Shown here: one piece after another, positions 18,009-26,523 of the stretch | Layout of the letters: each line of letters starts with the position of its first letter | Numbering within the stretch: position 1 is the first letter of the stretch | Assembly: GCF_003463065.1 (NCBI RefSeq) | Contig: NZ_QSCM01000003.1 | Location: forward strand, 232,543-296,542 | Length of the DNA: 64,000 nucleotides | Source of the DNA: Blautia sp. OF03-15BH | GTDB lineage: Bacteria > Bacillota > Clostridia > Lachnospirales > Lachnospiraceae | Reading direction: 5' to 3' | Notes under the pieces: model-generated | Database searches by the model: none | Told to the model about the DNA's origin: nothing | What the model saw: the letters and a program-made list of their open reading frames with translations, nothing else | Program-made: the position numbers and the translations under genes

Positions 18009-20660
18009 TCATGCCATATAAATCTCATAAACACCCTTAGCCAGGTGGATCCTGTCTCCTTTTTTCAGATTCGGTCGTTCCACTTCATTCACGGTTACGG
18101 TCTCTGCATCCTGATTCAGAACAAAATCCGCTTCTGTGTCAAACGGGATTTCCACTTTGTAAAAATAACCGTTGTCTTTTTTTCTCCACTCACTGCGGAT
18201 CTTGCCTTTCGCAGAATCATAAGACATACGAACCCATTCAAAACGTTCATCCACATACGGGCAGATCATAAATCTTTCATATCCAGGAGCTTCTTCGCAT
18301 CCATTCAGACCGCACATATAACGATACATCCATTCTACAACCGAACCATACGCATAATGATTCAGACTGTTCATTCCCGTATCACTGATGCTTCCGTCAG
18401 GAAGGACTGAATTCCACCGTTCCCAGATCGTCGTCGCACCCATATTAACTTCGTACAGCCAGCTTGGGAAATCTTCATTCAAAAGCAAGGTATAAGCTGC
18501 ATCCGCATGCCCGTTCTGTGTCAGAACCGGGCAAAGAAGAGGTGTTCCCACAAAACCGGTTGTCAGATGCATCTTCTCTTCTTCCAGTTTTTCCATCAAA
18601 CGGTCGATCTGCCTCTGTTTCGCACCTTCCGGAATCAGGTCCAGCCAGAGAACGATTGCCAGTGCCGTCTGTGTTTCCTGTGCCAGCCGGCCGGTCGCTG
18701 TATAGTATTCTTTCAAAAAGGCTTCTTTGATATGCAAAGCCAGATCTTCATAATAGGCAGCGTCTTCCTTTTTTTCCAGTGCTTTTGCCGCTTTTGCAGT
18801 CAGAGATACCGAATAATAATAGTAAGCACTGGCTACAAAGTACGGATCTGTAGCCCCGAAGCAACTGCCTTTGTGGTAATTATCCAATGCCAGCCAGTCT
18901 GCAAAATGGAAGCCGTCCGTCCATAGGAAGGAGCCGCCGCACTTCTCCACATCCACTTTCCGGATGTAATCTGCCCAGCTTTTCATATTACCATACTGCT
19001 GTTCCAGCAGGGTTTTATCGCCAAAAGCCTGATAGATCGTCCAGGGGATCACGGTTCCTGCATCGGACCAGGCACAGGAGCCATGTGCCGTACTGACAGC
19101 CACGTTATCCGATTCCTTATCCTTTGCATGAAGGATCCGGTCGATCTGTCCCAGGACATCCGGCACAACATGAGGCACGGAACCATTCAGGGTATCCTGT
19201 TCCAGTTTCATATCATACAGATACTTACGATAGAATGCCGGTGTATACATATTGTAGCTTGCTGTTGCCGAAAATACCTGTGCATCACCCGTCCAGCCCA
19301 TCCGCTCATCCCTCTGCGGACAGTCTGTCGGAACATCCAGGAAGTTGCCCTTCTGTCCCCACAGTGCATTATGCACCAGCTGATTTACCTTTGGATCGGA
19401 CGTCTGGATCCTGCCGGTCCTTTCCATCTCAGAATACATCACACAGCCTGCAAAATTTTCCAGACGCACATCCTTTATGCCGGTCACTTTCATGTACCGG
19501 AAGCCATAGAATGTAAAATGCGGACGTACCCAGACCTTCTTTCCATTGGAAATATAATGGTATTCCTCTTTTGCAGAGCGAAGGTTTTCATTATAAAATT
19601 TCCCTTCCTGTAAAATCTCACCAAACTGGAAGACGATCTCACTTCCTTCCGGTTCTTCGCAGAGAAATTCCACCCAACCGGTCATTTCCTGCCCAAAATC
19701 GATCACAAGCTCATCTGCTGCTGTGTGGATCAACTCTGCCGGTTTGATTTTCTCCATAATCTTCACCGGAAGACTTAAGCGCGGAACCAGAAGTCCCTTC
19801 TTCTCTTCATACCGCACAGCATGGACAAAGCCCTCTGCCTCACAACCAGCCTCGGACCAGCCCGGTATTTCTTTCCTGCTGTCCCAGATCTCTCCGTCAT
19901 AAATACTGCTTTCCAGAACGGGGGCGGGTGCACAGAGCCAGCTTTCATCCGATGGAATGACACATTTTGAACCATCCGCATACGTCAGATGCAGTTCACA
20001 GATCATATGACAGGTATCGCCATACAGTTCTCCCATATGCTCCACAAAACCGAAACGACCTTTGTACCAGCCGTTTCCAAGCATGACACCCAGGCAGTTG
20101 TCGCCCTCATGGATCTGATCCGTCACATCATATGTCTGATACTGAAGCCAGAGATTGTAATCGTTACAATATGGTGTCAGATATTCGTCGCCGATCTTTT
20201 CACCATTTACATAAGCCTCATATACCCCGAGTCCACAAATGTACAGTCTCGCTTTCACCGGCTTCTGTTCTACCGATATTTTCTTCCGAAACAGCGGATG
20301 GGTCTTTTTTTCAAAGGGAGCCCTGATCCATGCGGATTCTTTCAGCTGTGCTGCCGTCTCAAAATACGCGGTTTCACTTTTCCCGTGATCTCCCTTATCA
20401 TCCCAGACTTCCACCTGCCAGTAATAACGTGTTTCCGGCTGCAGTTCCAGTTCCGGCGCGTAATCCACAGAACGGATATCCACCTGCTCCCCGCTGTCGT
20501 GAATCACGTTTGTCATCGCTTCATCCAACGCCACTCTCACTCTGGATCTGACTGCATGCATACCAGCTGCTTCTGTTACGATCCAGGAAAAACTGACACG
20601 TTCCATCAGATATCCAAGCGGATTTTCTACATGATTCGTCCTCAGACACTCAATGATCAT
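18009..20660 (-). CDS. Alpha-L-rhamnosidase, GH78 family
   Basis: 883 aa. Cleaves terminal alpha-L-rhamnose from plant glycosides or pectic side chains by inversion. Order: N-terminal beta domain (YYWQVEVWDD), the rhamnosidase concanavalin-like domain (LYICGLGVYEAYVNG), then the six-hairpin (alpha/alpha) catalytic domain with the GH78 hallmark DCPQRDERMGWTGD holding the general acid, followed by GSCAWSDAGTVIPW and the C-terminal beta domain. No signal peptide, so probably cytoplasmic. Good RBS GGAGG before the start at 20660. It follows the broken permease/hydrolase remnant, so it may once have been in one rhamnoside operon with it. Confidence 0.95.
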   Translation of the reverse strand: MIIECLRTNHVENPLGYLMERVSFSWIVTEAAGMHAVRSRVRVALDEAMTNVIHDSGEQVDIRSVDYAPELELQPETRYYWQVEVWDDKGDHGKSETAYFETAAQLKESAWIRAPFEKKTHPLFRKKISVEQKPVKARLYICGLGVYEAYVNGEKIGDEYLTPYCNDYNLWLQYQTYDVTDQIHEGDNCLGVMLGNGWYKGRFGFVEHMGELYGDTCHMICELHLTYADGSKCVIPSDESWLCAPAPVLESSIYDGEIWDSRKEIPGWSEAGCEAEGFVHAVRYEEKKGLLVPRLSLPVKIMEKIKPAELIHTAADELVIDFGQEMTGWVEFLCEEPEGSEIVFQFGEILQEGKFYNENLRSAKEEYHYISNGKKVWVRPHFTFYGFRYMKVTGIKDVRLENFAGCVMYSEMERTGRIQTSDPKVNQLVHNALWGQKGNFLDVPTDCPQRDERMGWTGDAQVFSATASYNMYTPAFYRKYLYDMKLEQDTLNGSVPHVVPDVLGQIDRILHAKDKESDNVAVSTAHGSCAWSDAGTVIPWTIYQAFGDKTLLEQQYGNMKSWADYIRKVDVEKCGGSFLWTDGFHFADWLALDNYHKGSCFGATDPYFVASAYYYYSVSLTAKAAKALEKKEDAAYYEDLALHIKEAFLKEYYTATGRLAQETQTALAIVLWLDLIPEGAKQRQIDRLMEKLEEEKMHLTTGFVGTPLLCPVLTQNGHADAAYTLLLNEDFPSWLYEVNMGATTIWERWNSVLPDGSISDTGMNSLNHYAYGSVVEWMYRYMCGLNGCEEAPGYERFMICPYVDERFEWVRMSYDSAKGKIRSEWRKKDNGYFYKVEIPFDTEADFVLNQDAETVTVNEVERPNLKKGDRIHLAKGVYEIYMA

Positions 20661-20700
20661 CTTTCATACCTCCTTTTTCTCTTACGAATCGTTTCTTTTT

Positions 20701-21462
20701 TTATCCCTTCACGGAACCGATCATAACACCTTTCACAAAATACTTCTGGATAAAGGGATAGATACAGAGCACCGGTATCGTGGATACGATGATCACACTG
20801 TACTTTAATGTTTGTGAAAGCTGCATTTTCGCCTCCATGGCAGCTGCATCCAGTCCCTGCATATTTGCAATACTCATCTTGTTGGACATCAGAAGATCTC
20901 TTAAGAAGGACTGCAGCGGCAAAAGATTCTTTTTATTGATATAAAGCAGTGCCGTATAAAAATCGTTCCAGTGTCCTACTGCATAGTAAAGACCGATCAC
21001 TGCCAGAATCGGTTTTGACAGGGGCAGTACCACCTTTATAAGCAGCTGCAGGGTATTTGCCCCATCCAGTTCTGCCGCCTCTTCCAGAGACTTGGGGATG
21101 CTGTTTACAAAGTAGGTTCTTGTAATGATGACATTGTATATGGAAACCGCTCCCGGAATGATCATCGCCCAGACCGTATTCGTCAGATGCAGGTTATTTA
21201 CCACCAGGTAGGTCGGGATCAGACCTCCGCTGAAATACATCGTCAGCATAAAAAAGAACATCAGCACATTTCTTGGCATAAAATCTTTTCGAGCCAGAGG
21301 ATAAGCGGCGCAGATGGTCAGAATCATATTGATCAGCGTACCAACAATGGTATAAAACAGGGTATTGCGGTATCCGACCCAAATATCTTTATATTCTGCT
21401 ACTGCCTCATAGGCAATGATGGTAAAGCCCTTTGGCAGCAGGAATACATGCCCCAGCCATAC
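20701..21462 (-). pseudogene. YtcP-like sugar permease lacking its N-terminus, fused to hydrolase remnant
   Basis: The 254 residues from about GHVFLLPKGFT to the end are a carbohydrate ABC permease of the YtcP/LplC type: DIWVGYRNTLFYTIVGTLIN, the EAA loop IPKSLEEAAELDGANTLQLL, and terminal FVKGVMIGSVKG. The first membrane helix and about 60 residues are missing. In place of them the open frame runs back without a stop into the tail of a glycoside hydrolase (ATG at 21624). Both sources have a VW-like dipeptide at the join near codon 55, so a deletion at short homology is likely. Whether the chimera is translated is unknown; without helix 1 it is unlikely to work. Confidence 0.8.
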
Positions 21463-22456
21463 ACTCTCGATCGGATTCATGACCAAAAGGCTGCTCTCAT
21501 TTTTCCCGTCAGACAGGGCCGTATGGATGCGTGAGAAATAATCCTCTACATAACGGTATTCCCGATACCAGGGGGACTGATGCAGAATGCTGGCAGGATA
21601 GTCGCGTTTCGCTTCCCCCTTCATCGTATATCAGGATAAATGCGGACATCGGAGATTGATCCCCAGAAGAGCCTGCCAGTCTCCGATATTTTTATATGAC
21701 TGGAAGTTCATCTGCCAGCCGGTACAGCCGTCCAGTTCCGAAAGGACCCACTTTTTGCCCAGCTGCCTTGCCACAGAGGAAACCTGCGTAACTGCCCAGT
21801 AGCAGGTATTATACTCTGACAAAATGTCGATGCCCGGATCATCCATATACTCATAGTATCGCATCAGGGACCCCTGCATGGTAGCCTGACAGCACAGGGA
21901 ATCCTCATGGAGTACATGCCCCGTCAGAAGCATATGGTTCTTGCGGCACCATTCCTGAATGGGCATTGCAAAGTTTTCCAGAAACAGCTCCTGACAATTT
22001 TGTTCCCAGACGTTTTCCGCATTTCTTCCGATACTTTTCATGCGTGATTTTAAGGAAATAATCCGTAGCCTCCCGGCTCATGGTATCCACATAGCAGTAG
22101 CCATTGTAATTATCATTCTTTTCCGCATAGATTTTCCGAAAGACCACGGCTGTCTCTCCTGCTTCCAGACGGTCTCCCTTGCAAAGACGGCGTTTGGAGT
22201 ACAGGAGCTCTTCCTCCATACGGCAGGCAAACACTGCCACCAGATTCTGAGTCCAACGCATCCGGCGATACTCTGTCCTGTCCAAAAGAGTCATCTCCAG
22301 AAATTTAGCCCGGTATTTTTTATATCTGGTCACCATACCACCGGCACTTCCGGACGGCCAGCGGTCCTCATCATACAGCCAGTTTTCCATTCCAGGCCCA
22401 GAAGGGCTTCGCCCGAAAAGCCGGACCGGGATTTTGAAATTCTTTTTTTCTCTCAT
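21463..22456 (-). pseudogene. Decayed glycoside hydrolase (GH106-like?), deleted and frame-broken
   Basis: Three pieces of one protein can be read. The upstream piece (22456 to about 22050) has NWLYDEDRWPSG and CYVDTMSREATDYFLKITHE. In a second frame from about 22041 come CQELFLENFAMPIQEW, LTGHVLHEDSLCC and GWQMNFQSYKNIGDWQALLG, up to LRCPHLS. There an in-frame TGA at 21631-21633 stands where homologues, as I recall them, have Trp. The third piece resumes YTMKGEAKRDYPASILHQS and ends near 21463, where it joins the permease remnant. The middle of the catalytic domain is also missing. The family assignment is from memory of related sequences and is uncertain; rhamnoside cleavage would fit the neighbouring GH78 enzyme. 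Confidence 0.7.
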
Positions 22457-22677
22457 CCAGTTTCATTCCGTTTGCTCCTCTCTTGAATTCTTTTATTCCA
22501 TCATAGCAAATCCTTTCTCCTCTTTACAAGTTACATGTTTTCGGACTTTTGTCTGGAAACTGTTTCTTTTCTACTTTTCTGCCATCCAATCTTTCACCGT
22601 AACAGATAAATATTGCACCTGTCTGACGGGCTGTTTTTCTGTTGGCTCACAATGGCATCCAGAAGTGTATCTATATA

Positions 22678-22716
22678 AAAAAACCGCCTCACTGGATTGT
22701 ACAGTGAAGCGGTCAG
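22678..22716 (-). terminator. Intrinsic terminator after the serine hydrolase gene
   Basis: Stem ACCGC-TTCACTG with its partner CAGTGA-GGCGGT; on the minus strand seven T follow. Lies 12 bases after the stop codon at 22726. Confidence 0.85.
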
Positions 22717-22725
22717 GTCAATCGA

Positions 22726-23589
22726 CTATAATTTTGCACAGACAAGATCATATACGGCTCTCATAAGTTCTTCCCCTTTACGGCATTCTGCAACAAGTGA
22801 AACAACCGCATGCTTATCCGGAAGGATCATGGTGATCTGGGAATATTTTCCATCGGCTCTGAAGGAATTATATTCTCCTCTCCAGAAAAGATAGCCATAA
22901 TTGTTTGTGTCAGCTGCCGCAGTGCTTTCTTCTATCCATTTTTCAGATAAGATCTGTCTGCCATTCCACTTCCCCTTATTCAGATAAAACAAGCCGAATT
23001 TATGAAGTTCAGAAAGCGTAAGGAATAATCCGCCTGCGCCAAAACTGTTTCCAAGAGGATCTGTCTCCCATGTCGGGCGCTTTATCCCAAGATGTGTAAA
23101 AAGTCTTGGGGTAAGATAGGAAACCAGGTCACAGCCGGAACGTCTTTGTACAAGAATGCCTGCCAGATATGGTCCGACATTGTTATATACAAAATGCGTA
23201 CCCGGCTTGTATTTAAATGGTATCGCTAAAGACATTTTTACCCAGTCATCTTCCTGGTATAAGGGACGCTGTCCTCCCATGAGGCTGCCCGCTTCCTGGC
23301 CTAAACACATCGTAAGCAGGTCCCTGACGGTTGCTGTCTGTAAATTTTCATCGACCACCTCAGGTAAATCTTCTGAGAAAGCATCAGTCAGCTTTTCATC
23401 CAAAGACAGCAGGCCCTCCTGAACTGCAAAGCCAACGGCACAAGAGGTAAAACTCTTTGTTGCTGAATAAATATTTCTGCGACATTCCTCTTCACTGTAC
23501 CATTCATTGATCAACTCATCATCTTTTGTGATCTTTATGCCAAGGACATGCAATCCTTTGGCAATTTCTACAAATTCAGATATATCCAT
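22726..23589 (-). CDS. Beta-lactamase-like serine hydrolase
   Basis: 287 aa, class C beta-lactamase/esterase fold. Active-site motifs: nucleophile in SATKSFTS (SxxK), tyrosine motif VYNNVGPYLAG (YxN), and GGLFLTLSELHKFG. No signal peptide, so likely an intracellular esterase or peptidase of unknown substrate. I start at the ATG at 23589 (product MDISEFVEIA) since GAGAGGTG lies 7 bases before it; an ATG two codons upstream sits too close to the RBS. Its upstream region shares a 49-base module with the flavin reductase gene at 48787. Confidence 0.85.
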   Translation of the reverse strand: MDISEFVEIAKGLHVLGIKITKDDELINEWYSEEECRRNIYSATKSFTSCAVGFAVQEGLLSLDEKLTDAFSEDLPEVVDENLQTATVRDLLTMCLGQEAGSLMGGQRPLYQEDDWVKMSLAIPFKYKPGTHFVYNNVGPYLAGILVQRRSGCDLVSYLTPRLFTHLGIKRPTWETDPLGNSFGAGGLFLTLSELHKFGLFYLNKGKWNGRQILSEKWIEESTAAADTNNYGYLFWRGEYNSFRADGKYSQITMILPDKHAVVSLVAECRKGEELMRAVYDLVCAKL

Positions 23590-23666
23590 AAACATGCACC
23601 TCTCTTCTTTATTTTTCTTCGAATCCGTCTTCCCGTTCGTAAGAATGCTTCATCTGTATTTCTCTT

Positions 23667-23715
23667 ATTATATCTCTTCCTGGCACATAATAAAAGATAC
23701 AATATGTATTTTTAT
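23667..23715 (-). promoter_or_regulatory. 49-bp promoter-like module, copy 1
   Basis: Matches 49412-49460 at 43 of 49 positions. On the minus strand it ends in TATAAT and contains the small palindrome ATACA-TAT-TGTAT. It stands 78 bases before the serine hydrolase start. The conservation of an upstream region between two unrelated genes suggests a shared regulator. Confidence 0.55.
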
Positions 23716-23736
23716 GCATGGTAAGGGGACTATCGG

Positions 23737-23860
23737 TTATTGAAGCGAATATCCCGTGATGCCTGTTGAAGACCGGGTGATCTCCAACATGAAAACCTGA
23801 CCATCCGCCTGATCGAGTGCAAAGTCAAACACATTCAGATTTTCATCTCCTTCTGCCTGC
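23737..23860 (-). pseudogene. Possible C-terminal fragment of an unknown protein
   Basis: A frame without start codon reads NVFDFALDQADGQVFMLE and ends GITGYSLQ at a TAA (23739-23737). It looks protein-like but I do not recognise it; it overlaps the end of the flavodoxin fusion gene in another frame. May be noise. Confidence 0.25.
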
Positions 23861-25501
23861 CTTTCCTCCTGCCATCCATGCCGGATACCATTTTTCAAAC
23901 CATACGGTGAACAGCCCCATCCATACAGGAATCAGATTATTCACAAGGAGGAGCACATTTCCAAGCCCGGCTTTCCGGAGCAGAAAGGTCCAGATCGCAG
24001 TCAGCACATATAAGGATCCCCATGCCATTGCAAGAATACCATTTGTCTTCATAAAGAGAGGATTTTGATGTGCACGTTCACCACCATAATTATATTTTAC
24101 ATATGCAGCGCACAAAGGTTCTTTTGTCAGGCATGAAAGCAGCCAGAACAGTCCAAATATAAGATACCCTATATTGGTAGGAATATCTCCATTTCCGGTT
24201 ATATTTGCTGCTGCAGAAAGTATGGCAACGGCTGCCATGGAAAGCTGGTCCCAGATGATCAGTTCATGTTTTCTCATAATAAGTGGTACCGCTGCAATCA
24301 CAAGAAGGGTGATCACAGCCCCTGCCTTCGCATTCATAGAAACAGCGATCCAAAACGTGATCCATGGTATCAGCATTGTCGTCATGGAAGGGATTTTTTG
24401 TTCCACCGTATTTTGGGACTTTTTCTCTGCTTCCTGGACTGCAGCGGTGCTTTCAAAAAATTTATCCCAGTCTATCATCAGGGAAAAATCACCGGATACC
24501 GTATACATCTGTTTCCCCAGTGCTTCCGCACCTCCGATCTCTCCTCGAGAAATCGCTGACCATACAGTAAAAGGTGTATCTATGCGGGTAGTGGAAGAAA
24601 GCCTTCCATCTGTAACAACCTCGCTTCCTTCTTTTCCAAGCCGGATCTGATATGTATGATCCAAATCGGTAAAGTGCATCTCAAGTACGCGTTCTTTTCC
24701 ATCATAGGCGTCTTTGTTATAAAGAGCAGCCATTTGCCGGGTAAACACAAGATCATCCGGTTCTTTCTCACCGGTCGTTTTGCTGATCCCCCAACTGGCA
24801 TCCGCCATTTTTTCAAATATATCCCGGGGATATAAAAGTGTGTGAAGGATTTCATCCGTTTTTTCGGAAATTTCTCCTGTCATTGCATATTCGGAACCTG
24901 CACGTTTTACTTCAGCCAGATATTCATCGGTTCTTGCTGACAATTCTTTTACGCGAAACAATTCTCCCTGGCCGCAAAAAATGGTCGTATAGTTCCCCTT
25001 ACCGAGAAAATGATCAAACATCCGCAATACACTGTCGTAATTTCCGTCTGCGGAATAAAAACCACAGGTAGAGATCAACACATGCCTTTTCCCTTCCATA
25101 TCATATCTGGCATCATGACTGCCGCTTCCGCATCCGTTCTGCCTTGCACTCATAAAAGGAAGACTCATCGGAAGCTGACGATCGATCAGATTCTTTAATA
25201 TTCCCGGAACATTAAAATAATACAGTGGGAAAGACCATAAAATAAGATCCGCTTCCAGCTGTTTTTCGATAACCGCCTGCATATCATCCTTTATACAGCA
25301 TATCCCAGGCGTTTTCTTCCAACATGCAAAGCAGCCCTTGCACGCTCCTATTTTCATCGAAGCTACATGCAGCTCTTCAATAGACAGATCTTCTCCCTTA
25401 CGTGCACATCCATCTTTAAATCCCTCAAGAAAACTGTATGCAAGCTTTAATGAATTGCTGCCTTTGCCTTTTGGGCTTCCATTTATCAGAAGTATCTTCA
25501 T
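23843..25501 (-). CDS. Flavodoxin-like oxidoreductase fused to SCP2-like and membrane domains
   Basis: 552 aa, three parts. Residues 1-200 are an NAD(P)H-dependent FMN reductase/flavodoxin fold, with the FMN phosphate loop INGSPKGKGSNS and a cysteine cluster (CKGCFACWKKTPGICC). Residues about 270-365 look like an SCP2 sterol-carrier domain (DHTYQIRLGKEGS, then AISRGEIGGAEALGKQMYTV). The last 170 residues hold about five hydrophobic helices (TMLIPWITFWIAVSM, AVITLLVIAAVPLI, NIGYLIFGLFWLLSCL). Good RBS GGAGG before the ATG at 25501. Probably reduces a membrane-bound or hydrophobic substrate; function not known. No frameshift seen, so the fusion looks real. Confidence 0.8.
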   Translation of the reverse strand: MKILLINGSPKGKGSNSLKLAYSFLEGFKDGCARKGEDLSIEELHVASMKIGACKGCFACWKKTPGICCIKDDMQAVIEKQLEADLILWSFPLYYFNVPGILKNLIDRQLPMSLPFMSARQNGCGSGSHDARYDMEGKRHVLISTCGFYSADGNYDSVLRMFDHFLGKGNYTTIFCGQGELFRVKELSARTDEYLAEVKRAGSEYAMTGEISEKTDEILHTLLYPRDIFEKMADASWGISKTTGEKEPDDLVFTRQMAALYNKDAYDGKERVLEMHFTDLDHTYQIRLGKEGSEVVTDGRLSSTTRIDTPFTVWSAISRGEIGGAEALGKQMYTVSGDFSLMIDWDKFFESTAAVQEAEKKSQNTVEQKIPSMTTMLIPWITFWIAVSMNAKAGAVITLLVIAAVPLIMRKHELIIWDQLSMAAVAILSAAANITGNGDIPTNIGYLIFGLFWLLSCLTKEPLCAAYVKYNYGGERAHQNPLFMKTNGILAMAWGSLYVLTAIWTFLLRKAGLGNVLLLVNNLIPVWMGLFTVWFEKWYPAWMAGGKAGRRR

Positions 25502-25869
25502 GCTTTAAAGCCTCCAGTTCTTTAACACCAGGCACAGCCTCGAATATCTGGCACTCTTTGATCCTTCTTTGCTTTCTCTTTGGAAAGATCTGAACGTTTT
25601 CCCTTCTATTCCTCTGTTGCGTCAAATGTTGAGCATCTCAAACTATATATCCAATATAAACGAGTACTGCAAAATATGCAATCTGTATTCTGAAAACTTG
25701 TTGTAAAATCCCGGTCAAAAAATACCCATCGTGGTCTTTGTAAGTGCCGGAGATGCCGTCCAGAAATCCGTGGTTCCGTTCTTTGATGAGAAAATAGTCC
25801 GCATCCGGGTCACCGGCCTAATGCGCGCCCTTGGTTTTGGCCAGAACAAAACCAGACTTGTCGTAAAAG
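25502..25869. other. Intergenic stretch with one orphan coding trace
   Basis: No complete gene is visible. On the plus strand a frame without a start ends at TAG 25877 and reads PIVVFVSAGDAVQKS and then RVTGLMRALGFGQNKTR, which looks like the end of a protein whose front is gone. On the minus strand a 66-residue open frame (to 25625) has strongly basic composition and no recognised family. The region is probably a graveyard between the flavodoxin gene and the broken regulator. Confidence 0.35.
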
Positions 25870-26340
25870 TCAAATAGAGTTTAATATCTCCACCAGTCTT
25901 TTTTCTTTGATAATAGCAATTCCCTGACTTTCATCGCCCAATAGGATCAGATTATCACCTGGCTGAATATCAAATATTTTTCTTGCTTTTGCCGGTATCA
26001 CAATCTGGCCTTTCTCTCCCACTTTCGTGATCCCAAAAACATGCTTTCCCTTTGGCGGAACACCCAGCCCAAGATTATTGCTGCTTTCTCTGTCATAATT
26101 TACAAGATCATCCAGACTTACATCCAATACTTCTGCCAGGAGTTTACACCTCTCAATGGCAGGTAAGGATTCTCCTGTTTCGTATTTTGAACGCAGATCG
26201 CGAAGCGACTGCGTTCATGAGCAAGTAGCGAAGCGGATTGCGAATGTCCGCTTTACAGTGTCTGTCTGCTTACACCAATCTTTTCGGCCAGTTCCTCCTG
26301 CGAAAAGCCATGCATTTTACGTACGGATACAAGGTTGTCT
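25870..26340 (-). pseudogene. XRE-AbrB transcriptional regulator split by a 65-bp hairpin element
   Basis: Reading the minus strand, NLVSVRKMHGFSQEELAEK and IGVSRQTL form a Cro/CI-type helix-turn-helix. Directly after Leu comes TAA, the first bases of an inserted element (26191-26255). Behind it the same protein resumes, SKYETGESLPAIERCKLLAE, then a linker and a SpoVT/AbrB-type domain (VGEKGQIVIPAKARKIFDI). Removing exactly 65 bases restores a continuous frame across the recognition helix. The 5' end also lacks a start: an in-frame TAG stands three codons before the first recognisable residues. The AbrB half could still be made from a TTG at 26127, but it would lack the helix-turn-helix. Confidence 0.85.
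26191..26255 (-). mobile_element. Hairpin repeat element, copy A (65 bp)
   Basis: Begins (minus strand) TAAAGCGGACATTCGC and ends ATCTGCGT, next to host TCA. Contains the hairpin GCGGA/TCCGC and a perfect nine-base inverted repeat TGAACGCAG/CTGCGTTCA counting flanking bases. On the plus strand it sits directly behind TTTTGA. Same left 45 bases as the copy at 57413. No open reading frame. Structure and the position after TTGA suggest a non-autonomous IS200/IS605-type element (inference). Confidence 0.75.
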
Positions 26341-26348
26341 TTAGACCG

Positions 26349-26453
26349 CTATAGAGCAGAAAAACGGGCAACACCTTTTTTCCGCAGCCACAGGCAGATA
26401 AGCACGGACAGCAGCACCACCATATATCCGAAACCGCAAAATAAGGTGATCAT
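26349..26453 (-). CDS. Small single-helix membrane protein (34 aa)
   Basis: ATG at 26453 is preceded by GGGAGG at 7 bases. The product MITLFCGFGYMVVLLSVLIC continues with a basic tail (LWLRKKGVARFSAL), one membrane helix with the positive charges after it. It ends in TAG in the same frame as the broken regulator that follows, so it could also be a chance frame or the remnant of a longer gene. Not recognised as a family. Confidence 0.45.
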   Translation of the reverse strand: MITLFCGFGYMVVLLSVLICLWLRKKGVARFSAL

Positions 26454-26523
26454 GACCGGCCTCCCTCGTATAAGAACATTAAGGTCTGAAGTAAGACAAT
26501 ACAGGAAATAATTCTTTGTCACA

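Noticed and set aside
25425..25625. 66-aa minus-strand ORF ahead of the flavodoxin gene
   Set aside because: Overlaps the flavodoxin start in another frame, has no RBS or family resemblance.
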